Assembly (NCBI RefSeq): GCF_050496765.1
Contig: NZ_JBNWEO010000013.1
Span: 620,001-684,000 of the forward strand
Origin: JAEVLT01 sp050496765
GTDB taxonomy: Bacteria; Bacillota; Bacilli; Bacillales; Cytobacillaceae
Direction of reading: 5' to 3'
Length of the DNA: 64,000 nucleotides
The notes under the pieces are model-generated. The model searched no databases. It was not told where the DNA came from and saw nothing but the letters and a program-made list of their open reading frames with translations. Made by a program: the position numbers and the translations under genes. The stretch's first letter is position 1. Each line of letters opens with the position of its first letter. Shown one piece after another: positions 52,768 through 61,226 of the stretch.

Positions 52768-55719
52768 TTATACCCCTGGTTTGACGTATTCATTCACCGA
52801 TGCAATTGGCTCATAATCATCACGCTGCCATTTACGGAAAACTTCAACTCCCATTTGCGGGTTACGCTTCGCATTGCGCGGGTTAAAGACCGGAATCGGC
52901 GAGCCTCCGCCATTTTTCAATAATTCCATCCGAACCCGGGTCTGCTTATAGGCAGGTGTGTGGGTATGCACGTCACCCGCACTTCCTGTCAGCAAGTTAA
53001 CGGCATCTTCATGGCTAACGGAGTGCATCGGAACATATAATTCATTTCCCTGTACCCTATCCGTCACCGTTGCCCGCAGTTTGATGGCACCATATGGAGA
53101 GACTAAGCGAACCAATGCACCTTCCTTAATTCCCCGGGCTGTTGCAAGCTCCGGTGAAACCTCAACGAATACCTCTGGCAATTTATATAAAAGTCCTTTT
53201 GATTTGTTCGTTAAATTGCCTTCATGGAAATGTTCCAAAAGCCGCCCATTGTTCAGAATCAAATCAAATTCTTCGGCATATTGCACTGGTGGAATGTATT
53301 CCATCAGCGAAAACTTCGCTTTTTTATCGGGGAAGTTAAAGCCCTCCATAAAGAGAAGCGGTGTACTTTCGCCTGTATTGCTTCCCCAGAAGAAGCTGTT
53401 CCAGCCTTCAAGCATGTCATAATTGGCTTGAGAGAAAATCGGCGATAGGCTTGCCATTTCAGCAAAAATTTCGCCAGGATGGCTAAAGTTCCAATCAAAT
53501 CCCATATAGTTTGCCACTTGCTGAATGATCCACCAATCCGGTTTTGACTCTTCCAATGGCTCGAATACTTGATACAATCTTTGGACACGACGTTCGGTGT
53601 TCGTAAAGGTACCATCTTTTTCAAGCGACGGTGCAGCTGGTAAAATCACATCGGCAAACTGTGCCGTTTTCGTAAAGAAAACATCTTGTACCACAAAGAA
53701 GTCAAGTTTTGACAATGTTTCATGTACATGGTTGGAATTGGAGTCAATCCAAGCCATTTCTTCACCGACTAAATACATAGCTTTAAGATCGCCAGTTTCG
53801 ACGGCTTCGAGCATTTCGATGTTTGTTTTTCCCGGTTTGTTTGAAATTTCCACACCGTACGTTTGTTCAAAGCGATGGCGTGCGGCTTCATCGGTAATAT
53901 GCTGGTTACCAGGAAGCCAGCCAGGAAGAGTTCCCATATCACATGCGCCTTGGACATTGTTGTGTCCGCGCAGTGGATAAGCTCCTGCACCCGGACGCAT
54001 ATAGTTACCAGTCAGCAATAACAGGTTTGAAATCGCAGCAGAGGTATAGCTTCCGGCAATATTTTGCGTTACGCCCATTCCCCAAAGAATGCAGGTTCCA
54101 TCTGCTTCATGAATTGTTTTAGCTACTTCTTTTAAGGTTTCTTGCGGAATGCCCGTCACCTTTTCGGCATACTCCAATGTGTACGATTGCAGCAGTTCTT
54201 TATAGTCTTCATATTGTTTCACATTTTCACGAATAAAATTTTCATCCTGCCAGCCTTGGTCAATGATATACTTGGCAACAGCGCTGAGCCAGACAAAGTC
54301 TGTTCCTTGGTTCGGATGAATGTAAAGATCGGCGCGTTCCGCCATTTCATGTTTGCGTAAGTCAGAAACAATTAATTTTTGTCCATTTAATTTATGTGCC
54401 CGTTTGACTCTTGTTGCTAACACTGGATGGCCTTCTGTCGGGTTCGCGCCTACGATGATAACAAGACCGGCTTTGGAAATGTCTTGAATGGTGCCCGTAT
54501 CACCGCCGAAGCCAACGGTAGCGAGCAAGCCGTCAGATGCTGGCGACTGGCAATATCTTGAGCAATTATCAACATTGTTTGTTCCAAACACTTGGCGTGC
54601 CAGTTTTTGCATTAAATAATTTTCTTCATTGGTAATTTTGGATGAAGAGACAAACCCGATTGCATCGCCGCCATGCGCCGCACGAATGCTGCCCATTTTT
54701 TCAGAAATCAGTGTTAACGCTTCATCCCAGCTGGCTGGTACAAACTCATCGCCTTTTCGGATAAGCGGTGTAGTTACTCGCTCTTCTGAGTTGACAAAAT
54801 CCCAGCCGAATTTTCCTTTCACGCAAGTTGAAATACTGTTTACCGGTGCCTGCTCGACAGGCTCGATTTTTAAAATTTTCCGGCCTTTTGTCCAAACTTC
54901 AAAGGAGCATCCTACCCCGCAGAACGTGCAGACCGTTTTCGTTTTCTTTGTTCTTGTTTCACGCATCGCCGCTTCTACTTCTGATACGGCAAAAATCCCG
55001 CTGTAGCTTGGTTCAACAGCCTTTACAAGATCAATCATTGGTGTTAACAAGTCTTCTTTTATGCCAGACATGAATCCAGCTTCGCCTAACATTGATTTTT
55101 CCATCAATGCATTACATGGACAGACGGTTGCACACTGGCCGCATGACACACAGGAAGACTCATTAATCGATTTCCCACCGTCCCAAAGAACGCGCGGCAT
55201 TTCTCTTTCCCAATCAATTGTCAACGTTTCATTGACTTGGACATCCTGACAAACTTCAACACATCGGCCGCAAAGGATACACTGATCAGGGTCATAGCGG
55301 TAGAATGGATGCGACAGATCTACATCATAGCCTTTTGGACGGAATGGCCGGGTTTGATGCTCCATTTCCAAAAGTTCTGCAGTGTTGTGCACGCGACAAT
55401 TGCCATTGTTATTGTCACAAACCGTACAGTAGAGCATATGGTTTTCTAAAATCCTGTCCATTGCTTCCCTTTGAGCGGATTTGGCCAGCTCTGAATTCGT
55501 TCTGATTTTCATTCCGTTCTCAAAGGTAGTTGAACAGGCCCGCATCAATTCTCCATTGATTTCCACCATGCATGTGTCACATGTCTGGATGGGACCTGTT
55601 ATTTCGGAATAACAGATATGCGGGTGCTCGATTCCCTGTGCCGTTAAATAATCTAAAATCCGTTCCCCATCTTCAACTGCTTTCGTTTCCCCATTGATTG
55701 ATACCGAAATCGTACTCAT
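52768..55719 (-). CDS. Formate dehydrogenase, molybdopterin catalytic subunit (YrhE-like)
   Basis: 983 aa. Order: [2Fe-2S] ferredoxin domain (Cys 36, 47, 50, 62), a Cys/His-rich cluster motif around 98-111, two [4Fe-4S] motifs (Cys 147/150/153/157 and 190/193/196/200), then the molybdopterin domain with its own [4Fe-4S] (CTFCGVGC) and catalytic Cys in SRYCQSPA, where some relatives have selenocysteine. The C-terminal molydopterin-dinucleotide-binding domain is complete. No Tat signal: cytoplasmic. It oxidises formate, with NAD or a quinone-linked partner elsewhere. Confidence 0.94.
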   Translation of the reverse strand: MSTISVSINGETKAVEDGERILDYLTAQGIEHPHICYSEITGPIQTCDTCMVEINGELMRACSTTFENGMKIRTNSELAKSAQREAMDRILENHMLYCTVCDNNNGNCRVHNTAELLEMEHQTRPFRPKGYDVDLSHPFYRYDPDQCILCGRCVEVCQDVQVNETLTIDWEREMPRVLWDGGKSINESSCVSCGQCATVCPCNALMEKSMLGEAGFMSGIKEDLLTPMIDLVKAVEPSYSGIFAVSEVEAAMRETRTKKTKTVCTFCGVGCSFEVWTKGRKILKIEPVEQAPVNSISTCVKGKFGWDFVNSEERVTTPLIRKGDEFVPASWDEALTLISEKMGSIRAAHGGDAIGFVSSSKITNEENYLMQKLARQVFGTNNVDNCSRYCQSPASDGLLATVGFGGDTGTIQDISKAGLVIIVGANPTEGHPVLATRVKRAHKLNGQKLIVSDLRKHEMAERADLYIHPNQGTDFVWLSAVAKYIIDQGWQDENFIRENVKQYEDYKELLQSYTLEYAEKVTGIPQETLKEVAKTIHEADGTCILWGMGVTQNIAGSYTSAAISNLLLLTGNYMRPGAGAYPLRGHNNVQGACDMGTLPGWLPGNQHITDEAARHRFEQTYGVEISNKPGKTNIEMLEAVETGDLKAMYLVGEEMAWIDSNSNHVHETLSKLDFFVVQDVFFTKTAQFADVILPAAPSLEKDGTFTNTERRVQRLYQVFEPLEESKPDWWIIQQVANYMGFDWNFSHPGEIFAEMASLSPIFSQANYDMLEGWNSFFWGSNTGESTPLLFMEGFNFPDKKAKFSLMEYIPPVQYAEEFDLILNNGRLLEHFHEGNLTNKSKGLLYKLPEVFVEVSPELATARGIKEGALVRLVSPYGAIKLRATVTDRVQGNELYVPMHSVSHEDAVNLLTGSAGDVHTHTPAYKQTRVRMELLKNGGGSPIPVFNPRNAKRNPQMGVEVFRKWQRDDYEPIASVNEYVKPGV

Positions 55720-55740
55720 CTCTATTTACCCTTCTTCCAG

Positions 55741-55805
55741 TAAAAAATAAAAAATCCACCACAATCCGCTATGTAACCGTTTTTACATAGTCGTTTGTGA
55801 TGGAT
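55741..55805 (-). terminator. Leader terminator upstream of the formate dehydrogenase gene
   Basis: On the minus strand ATCCATCACAA pairs with TTGTGGTGGAT (one G-U) and CTATGTAA with TTACATAG, giving a 19-bp stem with an internal loop, then TTTTTTATTTTTT. It ends about 22 nt before the fdhF ATG and lies downstream of the operon promoter, so read-through must be regulated. Confidence 0.8.
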
Positions 55806-55900
55806 GAATAGCTAGCATCTTCAATACTTTTTACCAATCCATTTTCCACTTACCAAGTAGCATCCAAACTTGTGAACAAAATTTGAACACCACAATGTCA

Positions 55901-55929
55901 AGTGTAATTTTTTTAATTAATAATGTCAA
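55901..55929 (-). promoter_or_regulatory. Promoter of the formate dehydrogenase operon
   Basis: TTGACA (55929-55924) and TACACT (55906-55901) with a 17-nt AT-rich spacer, a good sigma-A promoter. The transcript would start near 55894 and have a leader of about 175 nt. Confidence 0.7.
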
Positions 55930-56347
55930 TATGGTGAATTCTAGTTTAAAAAATATTTTTTTTGTGTAATTTACCTTGACTTTTTTTAAAAATGCGATGA
56001 AAAGGAGAGCATTGGGATAATTTGCAAATAAAAAAAGATTGATGCATATGTGCACCAACCAAATTATGGGAAGCTTTAAGAAAAGAGCGTCAACTTGCTC
56101 TTCAATTAAGTTATCTCCATCTTACCGAAAAGTTTTGTAGAAGTTATAAAGAAGTTGTGTGGAAGTTGTGAAATGATCAAATGGTTAAGTCTTCAATGCA
56201 TAGGTCAGCTGCTCCATTTATTAAACAAAACAAGATAAAACAGATATTTCCCTTATTCGAATAACCTATTTTAATTTTAGAATGAGGCAATAAAAAGTGG
56301 TAAAAGACATTAAAGCACTTTATAATTATTTTGGGCAGGTGAGCAGA

Positions 56348-56587
56348 ATGGACAATAAAATTTATGAATTGCTTTTAGAAATGAAGAAAGAAATAAAAGA
56401 GGAATTCAATACACTGCACAAAAGGATTGACGGTTTAGAAAATCAAACATTGCACGGATTTAGAGAAATGAAACTTCATATTGAAAACCGAAATAAAGAG
56501 AAAGAATTGATGATAGACTTCATGCAGGATAAGATAACTGAGCTTGAACGTAAATATTATGAACTGTCAAAAAGAGTAGAAAATTAA
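56348..56587 (+). CDS. Small coiled-coil protein
   Basis: 79 aa from the ATG at 56348, with AGGTGAG upstream; a frame from 56297 is less likely. The whole sequence is charged, helical, with heptad-like spacing of Ile/Leu (KIYELLLEMKKEIKEEFN, RIDGLENQTLHGFREMKLHI). No membrane span. It is the only plus-strand gene in the AT-rich 55720-56700 stretch, between fdhF and the accessory module. Not recognised. Confidence 0.65.
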   Translation: MDNKIYELLLEMKKEIKEEFNTLHKRIDGLENQTLHGFREMKLHIENRNKEKELMIDFMQDKITELERKYYELSKRVEN

Positions 56588-56674
56588 ATAACTATTGTTG
56601 TGTTTACAAGCCACAAATGTCCAAAATTTATTGCAGCCCCGGTAGCAAACATACCTTATCCGCTTTACACAATA

Positions 56675-56703
56675 AACCTCGGCAGGTTTCGCACCTGCCG
56701 GGT
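56675..56703. terminator. Bidirectional terminator at the module edge
   Basis: CGGCAGGT pairs with ACCTGCCG across a 5-nt loop with T-rich flanks; ends the coiled-coil gene and the remnant at 56709. Confidence 0.75.
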
Positions 56704-56708
56704 TTTCT

Positions 56709-56867
56709 TCATGCATATTGTTTGCTGCTCTCTTCCTTGTGGAAAAAGTGTTTCATTGCCTGGAAGACATCGGCTTTCTGTTTTAGAATGTAATACATAA
56801 AGCGTTCGTCTTTGATATTTTTATAGGCGGTCATTAAGGTTGAGTGGCGGTTGTACTGATTTAATTC
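56709..56867 (-). pseudogene. C-terminal gene remnant at the accessory-module boundary
   Basis: A 52-codon open stretch with no start and no ribosome site, immediately preceded by TAA at 56868-56870. It reads as a credible charged protein end (HSTLMTAYKNIKDERF, YYILKQKADVFQAMKHFF) and is followed by the terminator at 56675. It lies 22 nt beyond the recombinase stop. It may be the tail of a gene cut by integration. Family not recognised. Confidence 0.5.
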
Positions 56868-56889
56868 TTATTCATATACACATTTGATT

Positions 56890-57432
56890 TTAATGTATAT
56901 TTCTGTACAAAGTGGCTTGAGAAATACCGGTTGCTTCAACAATCTCACGAATGGAATATATTTTAGAACCATACATTTTCAAGGCAAGTTTTAATTTTTT
57001 TTCAGATACCTTTGGCCGCCCTCCATTTCGTCCCCTAGCTCTTGCACTTTCAAGACCGGCTTTTGTACGTTCACTTATTATATCCCGTTCCAATTCCGAA
57101 AGGCTTGCCATAAACCGAAAGAAAAATCTCCCCATTGCTGTAGAAGTATCAAGTTGATCTACAATTGAAACAAGCTCAACACCCATTTTTTCAAACGCAT
57201 CACTTAATTCAATTAAATGTTTTGTACTTCTTCCAATCCGATCAAGTTTATATATTACTATTTTATCCCCTTTTCTTAGTAATTTCATCATTTCCTCCAA
57301 TTGAGGACGTTCTTTTTTTGTACCTGTCATTTTCTCTTGAAAGATGCGATCACAACCAAACTTATTTAAAGCATCGAGCTGTAACTCTAAGTTCTGATCT
57401 TGTGTACTTACGCGAGCATATCCAAAAATCAT
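56890..57432 (-). CDS. Small serine recombinase (resolvase/invertase type)
   Basis: 180 aa. Catalytic Ser in YARVSTQDQN, with Arg residues in LDRIGRSTKHLIEL and SELERDIISERTKAGLESARARGRNGGRPK, then a C-terminal HTH (YSIREIVEATGISQATLYRNIH). Such enzymes resolve, invert or integrate DNA through a Ser-DNA link. It lies at the edge of the putative phage module, so integration or excision is a likely job. GGGG precedes the ATG. Confidence 0.93.
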   Translation of the reverse strand: MIFGYARVSTQDQNLELQLDALNKFGCDRIFQEKMTGTKKERPQLEEMMKLLRKGDKIVIYKLDRIGRSTKHLIELSDAFEKMGVELVSIVDQLDTSTAMGRFFFRFMASLSELERDIISERTKAGLESARARGRNGGRPKVSEKKLKLALKMYGSKIYSIREIVEATGISQATLYRNIH

Positions 57433-57436
57433 TGCT

Positions 57437-57592
57437 TTATTTCCCCTTTTGATTTAATAAGGCGCATAAAGAAAGTAAAAGTTTAGATGCTTTAGTTTGA
57501 AATGATTCTGGTAAATGTCCCCTTCTAGCCTGTGTCCTTAGAGCATCAATAAGTATTTCTATTTCTTCATCAAGCAAGTCTATTTTTTTCAT
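57437..57592 (-). CDS. Small helical protein upstream of the recombinase
   Basis: 51 aa, from an ATG at 57592 with AGGAGG 6 nt upstream. MKKIDLLDEEIEILIDALRT, then a Lys/Leu-rich amphipathic helix. It ends 4 nt before the recombinase start, so the two are translated together. No family recognised. It lacks the SxxLD motif of Spo0E-type phosphatases. Confidence 0.65.
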   Translation of the reverse strand: MKKIDLLDEEIEILIDALRTQARRGHLPESFQTKASKLLLSLCALLNQKGK

Positions 57593-57743
57593 ATAATCCT
57601 CCTATTTCTTATCAAAAATGTTTTTCAATTCATTAATGCGAATTTGATTTAGAGAATGTTTTTGTAAAAAGAAATCGACACTTTTCGTTGCCGATTTTTA
57701 TAACCCTATTTATTTGTCAAAACGAACGTTTTTGATAAACCTC

Positions 57744-57995
57744 TTAGGCTTTGACATCAATTCTCATGCCCGGAAAGGTGTTAGCTTCCACTATGCTGTC
57801 CATTTTAATTTTCATTTCATCTAGGTGCAAATTCATCACTTGCAGCAAATTGATAAACCGTTCATATCCATAAAAATCGATATGTTTTTTGTAGTATTCA
57901 GAACGAATTAGTTCTAATATTTTTTTGTTATATTCCTTTAATGCAAGCGTGTCATCGTATAATCTTCCTAAAGCTAAAGCTTGCTTATTGTACAT
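57744..57995 (-). CDS. Small hypothetical protein of the accessory module
   Basis: 83 aa, soluble and helical (YDDTLALKEYNKKILELIRSEYYKKH). GGAAG is found upstream of the ATG. It is separated from the CPBP gene by 14 nt. Not recognised. Confidence 0.65.
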   Translation of the reverse strand: MYNKQALALGRLYDDTLALKEYNKKILELIRSEYYKKHIDFYGYERFINLLQVMNLHLDEMKIKMDSIVEANTFPGMRIDVKA

Positions 57996-58009
57996 TTTTA
58001 CATCTTCCT

Positions 58010-58570
58010 TTACATGAGAATAAGAACAATCGCATTCATTACCATATGAGCAACCATTGAATTGAAAAGGTTTTTAGACAAAATGTAAATTGTTGAAAAC
58101 GTCATACCCATTAGAAAATAAGATATTGTATTCGCAAAGTCGAAATGATATAGAGAAAACACCAAGGACGAAATTACCGCTGCTGAAGTAATATTCATTT
58201 TTCTATTAAGAAATTCAAAGATTATTTTTCTAAAAATGAATTCTTCTAGAATGGGGGCTATCATAACAATTAAAAATGTCATTTTAAAGCTATTGTTTGA
58301 AATATCAATTAAATCACTTGTTCGGGTTGATTCGATAAAAATTCCTAATAATTTTTGGAGTTGTACCCAAAATATCTGAATTAAAATTGCTATGATCCCG
58401 CCAATACCGCCCCATTTAAGTACATTTTTGAATGAAATATTTTTTATAATTGGGATCCACGAATTCCTAAATAAAAATGCAAATAAAATCAATAATAAAT
58501 ATAAATAATTCGATCCTGCCATAACTGCGGCAGAATAGGCTAAAACGCTTAAAATATTTTCTCTTTTCAC
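58010..58570 (-). CDS. CPBP-family intramembrane metalloprotease
   Basis: 186 aa, several membrane spans. Motif 1 EEFIFRKIIFE (EExxxR), motif 2 SLYHFD and motif 3 (VAHMVMNAI, with His) hold the glutamate-histidine metal site of CAAX/bacteriocin-processing enzymes. The start is a GTG overlapping the upstream stop by 4 nt. It may mature a small phage or host peptide, or give immunity; its substrate is unknown. Confidence 0.85.
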   Translation of the reverse strand: MKRENILSVLAYSAAVMAGSNYLYLLLILFAFLFRNSWIPIIKNISFKNVLKWGGIGGIIAILIQIFWVQLQKLLGIFIESTRTSDLIDISNNSFKMTFLIVMIAPILEEFIFRKIIFEFLNRKMNITSAAVISSLVFSLYHFDFANTISYFLMGMTFSTIYILSKNLFNSMVAHMVMNAIVLILM

Positions 58571-58938
58571 TTTATAAATTCAGCCATTTCAACGGTTCTA
58601 TTCACTTTATTATGAATGCCCGTAAGGATTTTAAACTGTTCATCGTTTTCGATATTTGCCCCTTGGGTTTCTGCAGACGAGCTGATCTCTAAAACATACC
58701 AATTCAGAAAAGAGCGCAACATATTTATTTCATTTTCGTTCCAGATGAAAATTTGTGTTTCTTCTTCTTGATTGATCTTATCCTCTAACTGTAATTTCAA
58801 GGAATCGTATTCTTTTATTAGCCTGCGCCCTTCTTTAAGCCCATAATTGGATTTAAATCCTTTTTTAATTGGTTTACGCATAATATTCATATGAAGCACT
58901 AAAATGGCTATTTCTGAACGTTCTAGACTTAGTTCCAA
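58567..58938 (-). CDS. Hypothetical protein of the accessory module
   Basis: 123 aa from a TTG at 58938 (GGAGGG upstream). Soluble, helical, charged (SNYGLKEGRRLIKEYDSLKLQLEDKI). Overlaps the CPBP gene by 4 nt. Not recognised. Confidence 0.65.
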   Translation of the reverse strand: MELSLERSEIAILVLHMNIMRKPIKKGFKSNYGLKEGRRLIKEYDSLKLQLEDKINQEEETQIFIWNENEINMLRSFLNWYVLEISSSAETQGANIENDEQFKILTGIHNKVNRTVEMAEFIK

Positions 58939-58950
58939 GCGAATCCCTCC

Positions 58951-59301
58951 TTAACAAACTTCTTTTTCATGCAATTCGTCTAAATATTTTTCAAGCTTCA
59001 TTGATTCACTTTTTGTTAACTCATTAGGCTTCATCAAGAAAAATGATTTACGGCCAATCTTAACTTTTCGATCTGAACCAAAATTTTTTGCGCGCTGCCA
59101 ATGGATGCAGCTCCATGGCAGCAAGATATAGCCTTGTCGCTTAGCCAAATCTTCAGCAACTTCTAACGCCTGATAAAAGGCAAATTTCTGCATGCTTTTA
59201 GCATATGCTACAATATTGATTGAGTTTGGATAAAGAAACAGCAAAGAGCGCGGATCCTTTTTTCTGTACTCTTTCGGCACCAGGCTGAATTTTTCAATCA
59301 T
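58951..59301 (-). CDS. Hypothetical protein coupled to the Zot-like ATPase
   Basis: 116 aa, no membrane span. RSLLFLYPNSINIVAYAKSM and RQGYILLPWSCIHWQRAKNFG suggest an alpha/beta fold. Its ATG overlaps the ATPase stop by 4 nt (ATGA), so it is translated with it. Not recognised. Confidence 0.7.
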   Translation of the reverse strand: MIEKFSLVPKEYRKKDPRSLLFLYPNSINIVAYAKSMQKFAFYQALEVAEDLAKRQGYILLPWSCIHWQRAKNFGSDRKVKIGRKSFFLMKPNELTKSESMKLEKYLDELHEKEVC

Positions 59302-59918
59302 ACTGTAACTTTCTCCCTTGCTTCATTGTGAATCTGCTCTAGCTTTTCGAAAAACTGTTCTCCCTGCTTTTCCGTACTCGGCAGCGGAAATCCTTGAACC
59401 ATGTTGAAAGTGTCATATAAATTCAACTTAAAAACCTGCTTTGCTTTGTACATCGGAATAAATTGCTTGTGCATGAATTCCCCTGTCTGCCAATCCGTAA
59501 AATGCAATGAGAACCCTTTATCGCCTATTTTTCGAACGTTAATTAATACCTCAACTATTTGCCTTATCCGGCTGTCAACGTTGTTTATAGACGGGCTGCA
59601 ATACATTTGAACGCTTTGCATTTTCCTTGTATACATCATTACCTCTGTCGCTAGTGTTGCACCGTATTTACTCCATTTCCGGTTTGAAAAGGACATTTGC
59701 GCCTCATCCCAGCAGCAAATGGATCCCTGTGCTGCAGCAACTTCATACCAATCCGTATAATGAGTCATTGGCCTGCTATCTTTCAGTCCGTAGTTAGAGA
59801 ATAATTGGACATTGCCGCCTTGTTTTAAAACCCGGTCTTTCCAATGATGTGCAAGTAAAGACATAATAAATGTTTTGCCTGCTCCTAAAGGTCCCTGGAT
59901 AAAAAAATGATGTGCCAT
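59298..59918 (-). CDS. Zot/pI-like P-loop ATPase of filamentous phage assembly
   Basis: 206 aa. Walker A GPLGAGKT at residues 9-16, Walker B with DEAQ in ICCWDEAQMSFSNRKWSK at about 69-86, and an Arg finger-like MYTRKMQSVQMYCS and DSRIRQIVE, the order seen in zonular-occludens-toxin/gene-I proteins. These sit in the membrane and extrude inovirus particles. No clear C-terminal membrane span is present, unlike E. coli phage pI; neighbours could supply it. TAATG overlap with the upstream gene. Confidence 0.75.
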   Translation of the reverse strand: MAHHFFIQGPLGAGKTFIMSLLAHHWKDRVLKQGGNVQLFSNYGLKDSRPMTHYTDWYEVAAAQGSICCWDEAQMSFSNRKWSKYGATLATEVMMYTRKMQSVQMYCSPSINNVDSRIRQIVEVLINVRKIGDKGFSLHFTDWQTGEFMHKQFIPMYKAKQVFKLNLYDTFNMVQGFPLPSTEKQGEQFFEKLEQIHNEAREKVTV

Positions 59919-60271
59919 TACTTGCGGCTCCTTTCTGCTTTTTCTGCCATAACGATTGGCTTAGGCGGTTTCGGTATCAATGCCTCAATCGTTTTTATGT
60001 AATACTCCGGATCCGCTACAAGCTCTTTGCCTTTCATGACAAAATCAATTAAGGGTTTATAAGGATTTTTGTCACCGTGTAAATAAGTGTTTTCACCCAT
60101 CCGTTGCAGCAGGATAATCGCCTTCATTTGCGGCTCACGAATGTCCTGGGCATTCCCTTTCATTTCTTCAAGTACTTGTTTAACATCAGAAATATGATTC
60201 ACTTGAGGAAAAAGATCATCAGATATGACAGACTGCAATTTTTCAGCATTAGTAGGCGTGCTATTTTGCAT
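59918..60271 (-). CDS. Hypothetical soluble protein upstream of the ATPase
   Basis: 117 aa, charged and helical, no membrane span, Pro/Lys-rich end (IPKPPKPIVM). It overlaps the ATPase start by one base (TAATG). GAGGAG is present but 11-12 nt upstream of the ATG. Not recognised. Confidence 0.7.
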   Translation of the reverse strand: MQNSTPTNAEKLQSVISDDLFPQVNHISDVKQVLEEMKGNAQDIREPQMKAIILLQRMGENTYLHGDKNPYKPLIDFVMKGKELVADPEYYIKTIEALIPKPPKPIVMAEKAERSRK

Positions 60272-60333
60272 TTAATGGACAACTCCTCATAAAGACAAAT
60301 CTAATTTTGTTTAATTGCGATTCTCAAGTACTA

Positions 60334-60714
60334 TTATTTAAATAAAAGAATAATAAAAGCGATAAATACTAATGCAAACAATAATCCTTTTGTCCAATCC
60401 ATTGACGTTGGAAGAATAGGAGGGCGATAGGCTGTTATTTGATTTAGAACTAAACTCTGTTCAAGAACAGCGAGTCTTTGTGTCTCAAAAATCGATTGAG
60501 AAGGTGCACGATAGAAGAAGTTTCTTCCTTCTGCCCCCGTTGTGACTTCACAATCATCTAGTGGAATTGCGTACTTTCCAGTAACATAAATAGTACCTTC
60601 ACGAATTTCACTTATGCGCTGAATATCCGATGTTTTGTTTTCATCATCAAAAACAACTAAAATATCATTTGTGTCTGGAAAAAACTCATCATCTTTTTTC
60701 TTTTTGAAAAACAT
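60334..60714 (-). CDS. Tail-anchored membrane protein of the module
   Basis: 126 aa. Cytoplasmic-looking N-domain starting MFFKKKKDDEFF, then a single C-terminal span (KGLLFALVFIAFIILLFK). Its ATG overlaps the stop of the 45-aa gene (TAATG). It could anchor the soluble ATPase at the membrane (inference). Not recognised. Confidence 0.7.
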   Translation of the reverse strand: MFFKKKKDDEFFPDTNDILVVFDDENKTSDIQRISEIREGTIYVTGKYAIPLDDCEVTTGAEGRNFFYRAPSQSIFETQRLAVLEQSLVLNQITAYRPPILPTSMDWTKGLLFALVFIAFIILLFK

Positions 60715-60851
60715 TAGACGATACTCCCTTTCTTTTTATTCACCTTTTTATTCGACCGTTGGACAATTTTCCAAGTAATTAAGCCAATAGTAGCAACACC
60801 TGCTGCCGTTCCTGCTCCAACAAAATACATATAAAGAAAGGCTGCACCCAT
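60714..60851 (-). CDS. 45-aa single-span protein, coat-protein-like
   Basis: From the ATG at 60851 with AGGAGG 7 nt upstream. Residues 2-28 form one Gly/Ala-rich span (AAFLYMYFVGAGTAAGVATI), followed by a tail with seven Lys and one Arg. Filamentous phage coat proteins show the same short acidic or neutral N-terminus, span and basic C-terminus, the last binding DNA. Overlaps the next gene by one base. Too short for standard ORF cut-offs. Confidence 0.7.
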   Translation of the reverse strand: MGAAFLYMYFVGAGTAAGVATIGLITWKIVQRSNKKVNKKKGSIV

Positions 60852-60952
60852 TTATTTTTCCTCCTAAATATCGATTTTTTCGCATATTGGTATGCTTCTT
60901 TTGGGCAAAATAATAATATGACTAAGACGATTAACCCAGTGACTACCACCAC
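60779..60952 (-). CDS. Possible 57-aa single-span protein
   Basis: From a GTG at 60952 that overlaps the upstream stop, with GAAGGAAGG upstream. A clean span (VVVTGLIVLVILLFCP) is followed by a basic patch (KKSIFRRKNK). The last 24 residues overlap the 45-aa gene in another frame, which lowers confidence; the true product may be shorter by frameshift or error. Confidence 0.45.
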   Translation of the reverse strand: MVVVTGLIVLVILLFCPKEAYQYAKKSIFRRKNKWVQPFFICILLEQERQQVLLLLA

Positions 60953-61224
60953 TTGATGCCTTCCTTCAAAGAATAATAAAGTCGAACGATTGAACGAAAG
61001 ATTAATAGTGATCCTAACAGCACACTTGAGATTAATATTGAGGAGATAACCAGCTGCCATGCTGCCGGCATATCTCCAAATACGGATAAATATTTCCCAA
61101 CGTCCAACCCTTGCGCTGTCACTAAGTTCACGTTTTGTAATTTTTCAATACCCATATCCAAAAAGGAAATAGGCGGACCAAATATCTTATCCAAAAAAGC
61201 ATGTATTTGTTGTTTTAAATCCAT
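60943..61224 (-). CDS. 93-aa single-span protein of the module
   Basis: From the ATG at 61224, with GAGGGG upstream. N-terminal amphipathic region, then one span (QLVISSILISSVLLGSLLIF) and a basic/aromatic tail (RSIVRLYYSLKEGIKWW). The size and order resemble minor coat proteins. Starts 2 nt after the upstream stop. Confidence 0.7.
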   Translation of the reverse strand: MDLKQQIHAFLDKIFGPPISFLDMGIEKLQNVNLVTAQGLDVGKYLSVFGDMPAAWQLVISSILISSVLLGSLLIFRSIVRLYYSLKEGIKWW

Positions 61225-61226
61225 CT

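Noticed and set aside
52768..55719. Selenocysteine in formate dehydrogenase
   Set aside because: The frame has no internal TGA and the active-site position is Cys in SRYCQSPA.
55870..55900. Rex- or FNR-like site near the fdhF promoter (TTGTGAAC)
   Set aside because: Only one half-site is good; the second half has several mismatches.
56071..56172. Short plus-strand open stretch (LWEALRKERQLALQL)
   Set aside because: About 45 codons with no start or ribosome site; could be an old remnant but evidence is too thin.
57437..57592. Spo0E-like aspartyl phosphatase
   Set aside because: The length fits but the diagnostic SxxLD motif is missing.
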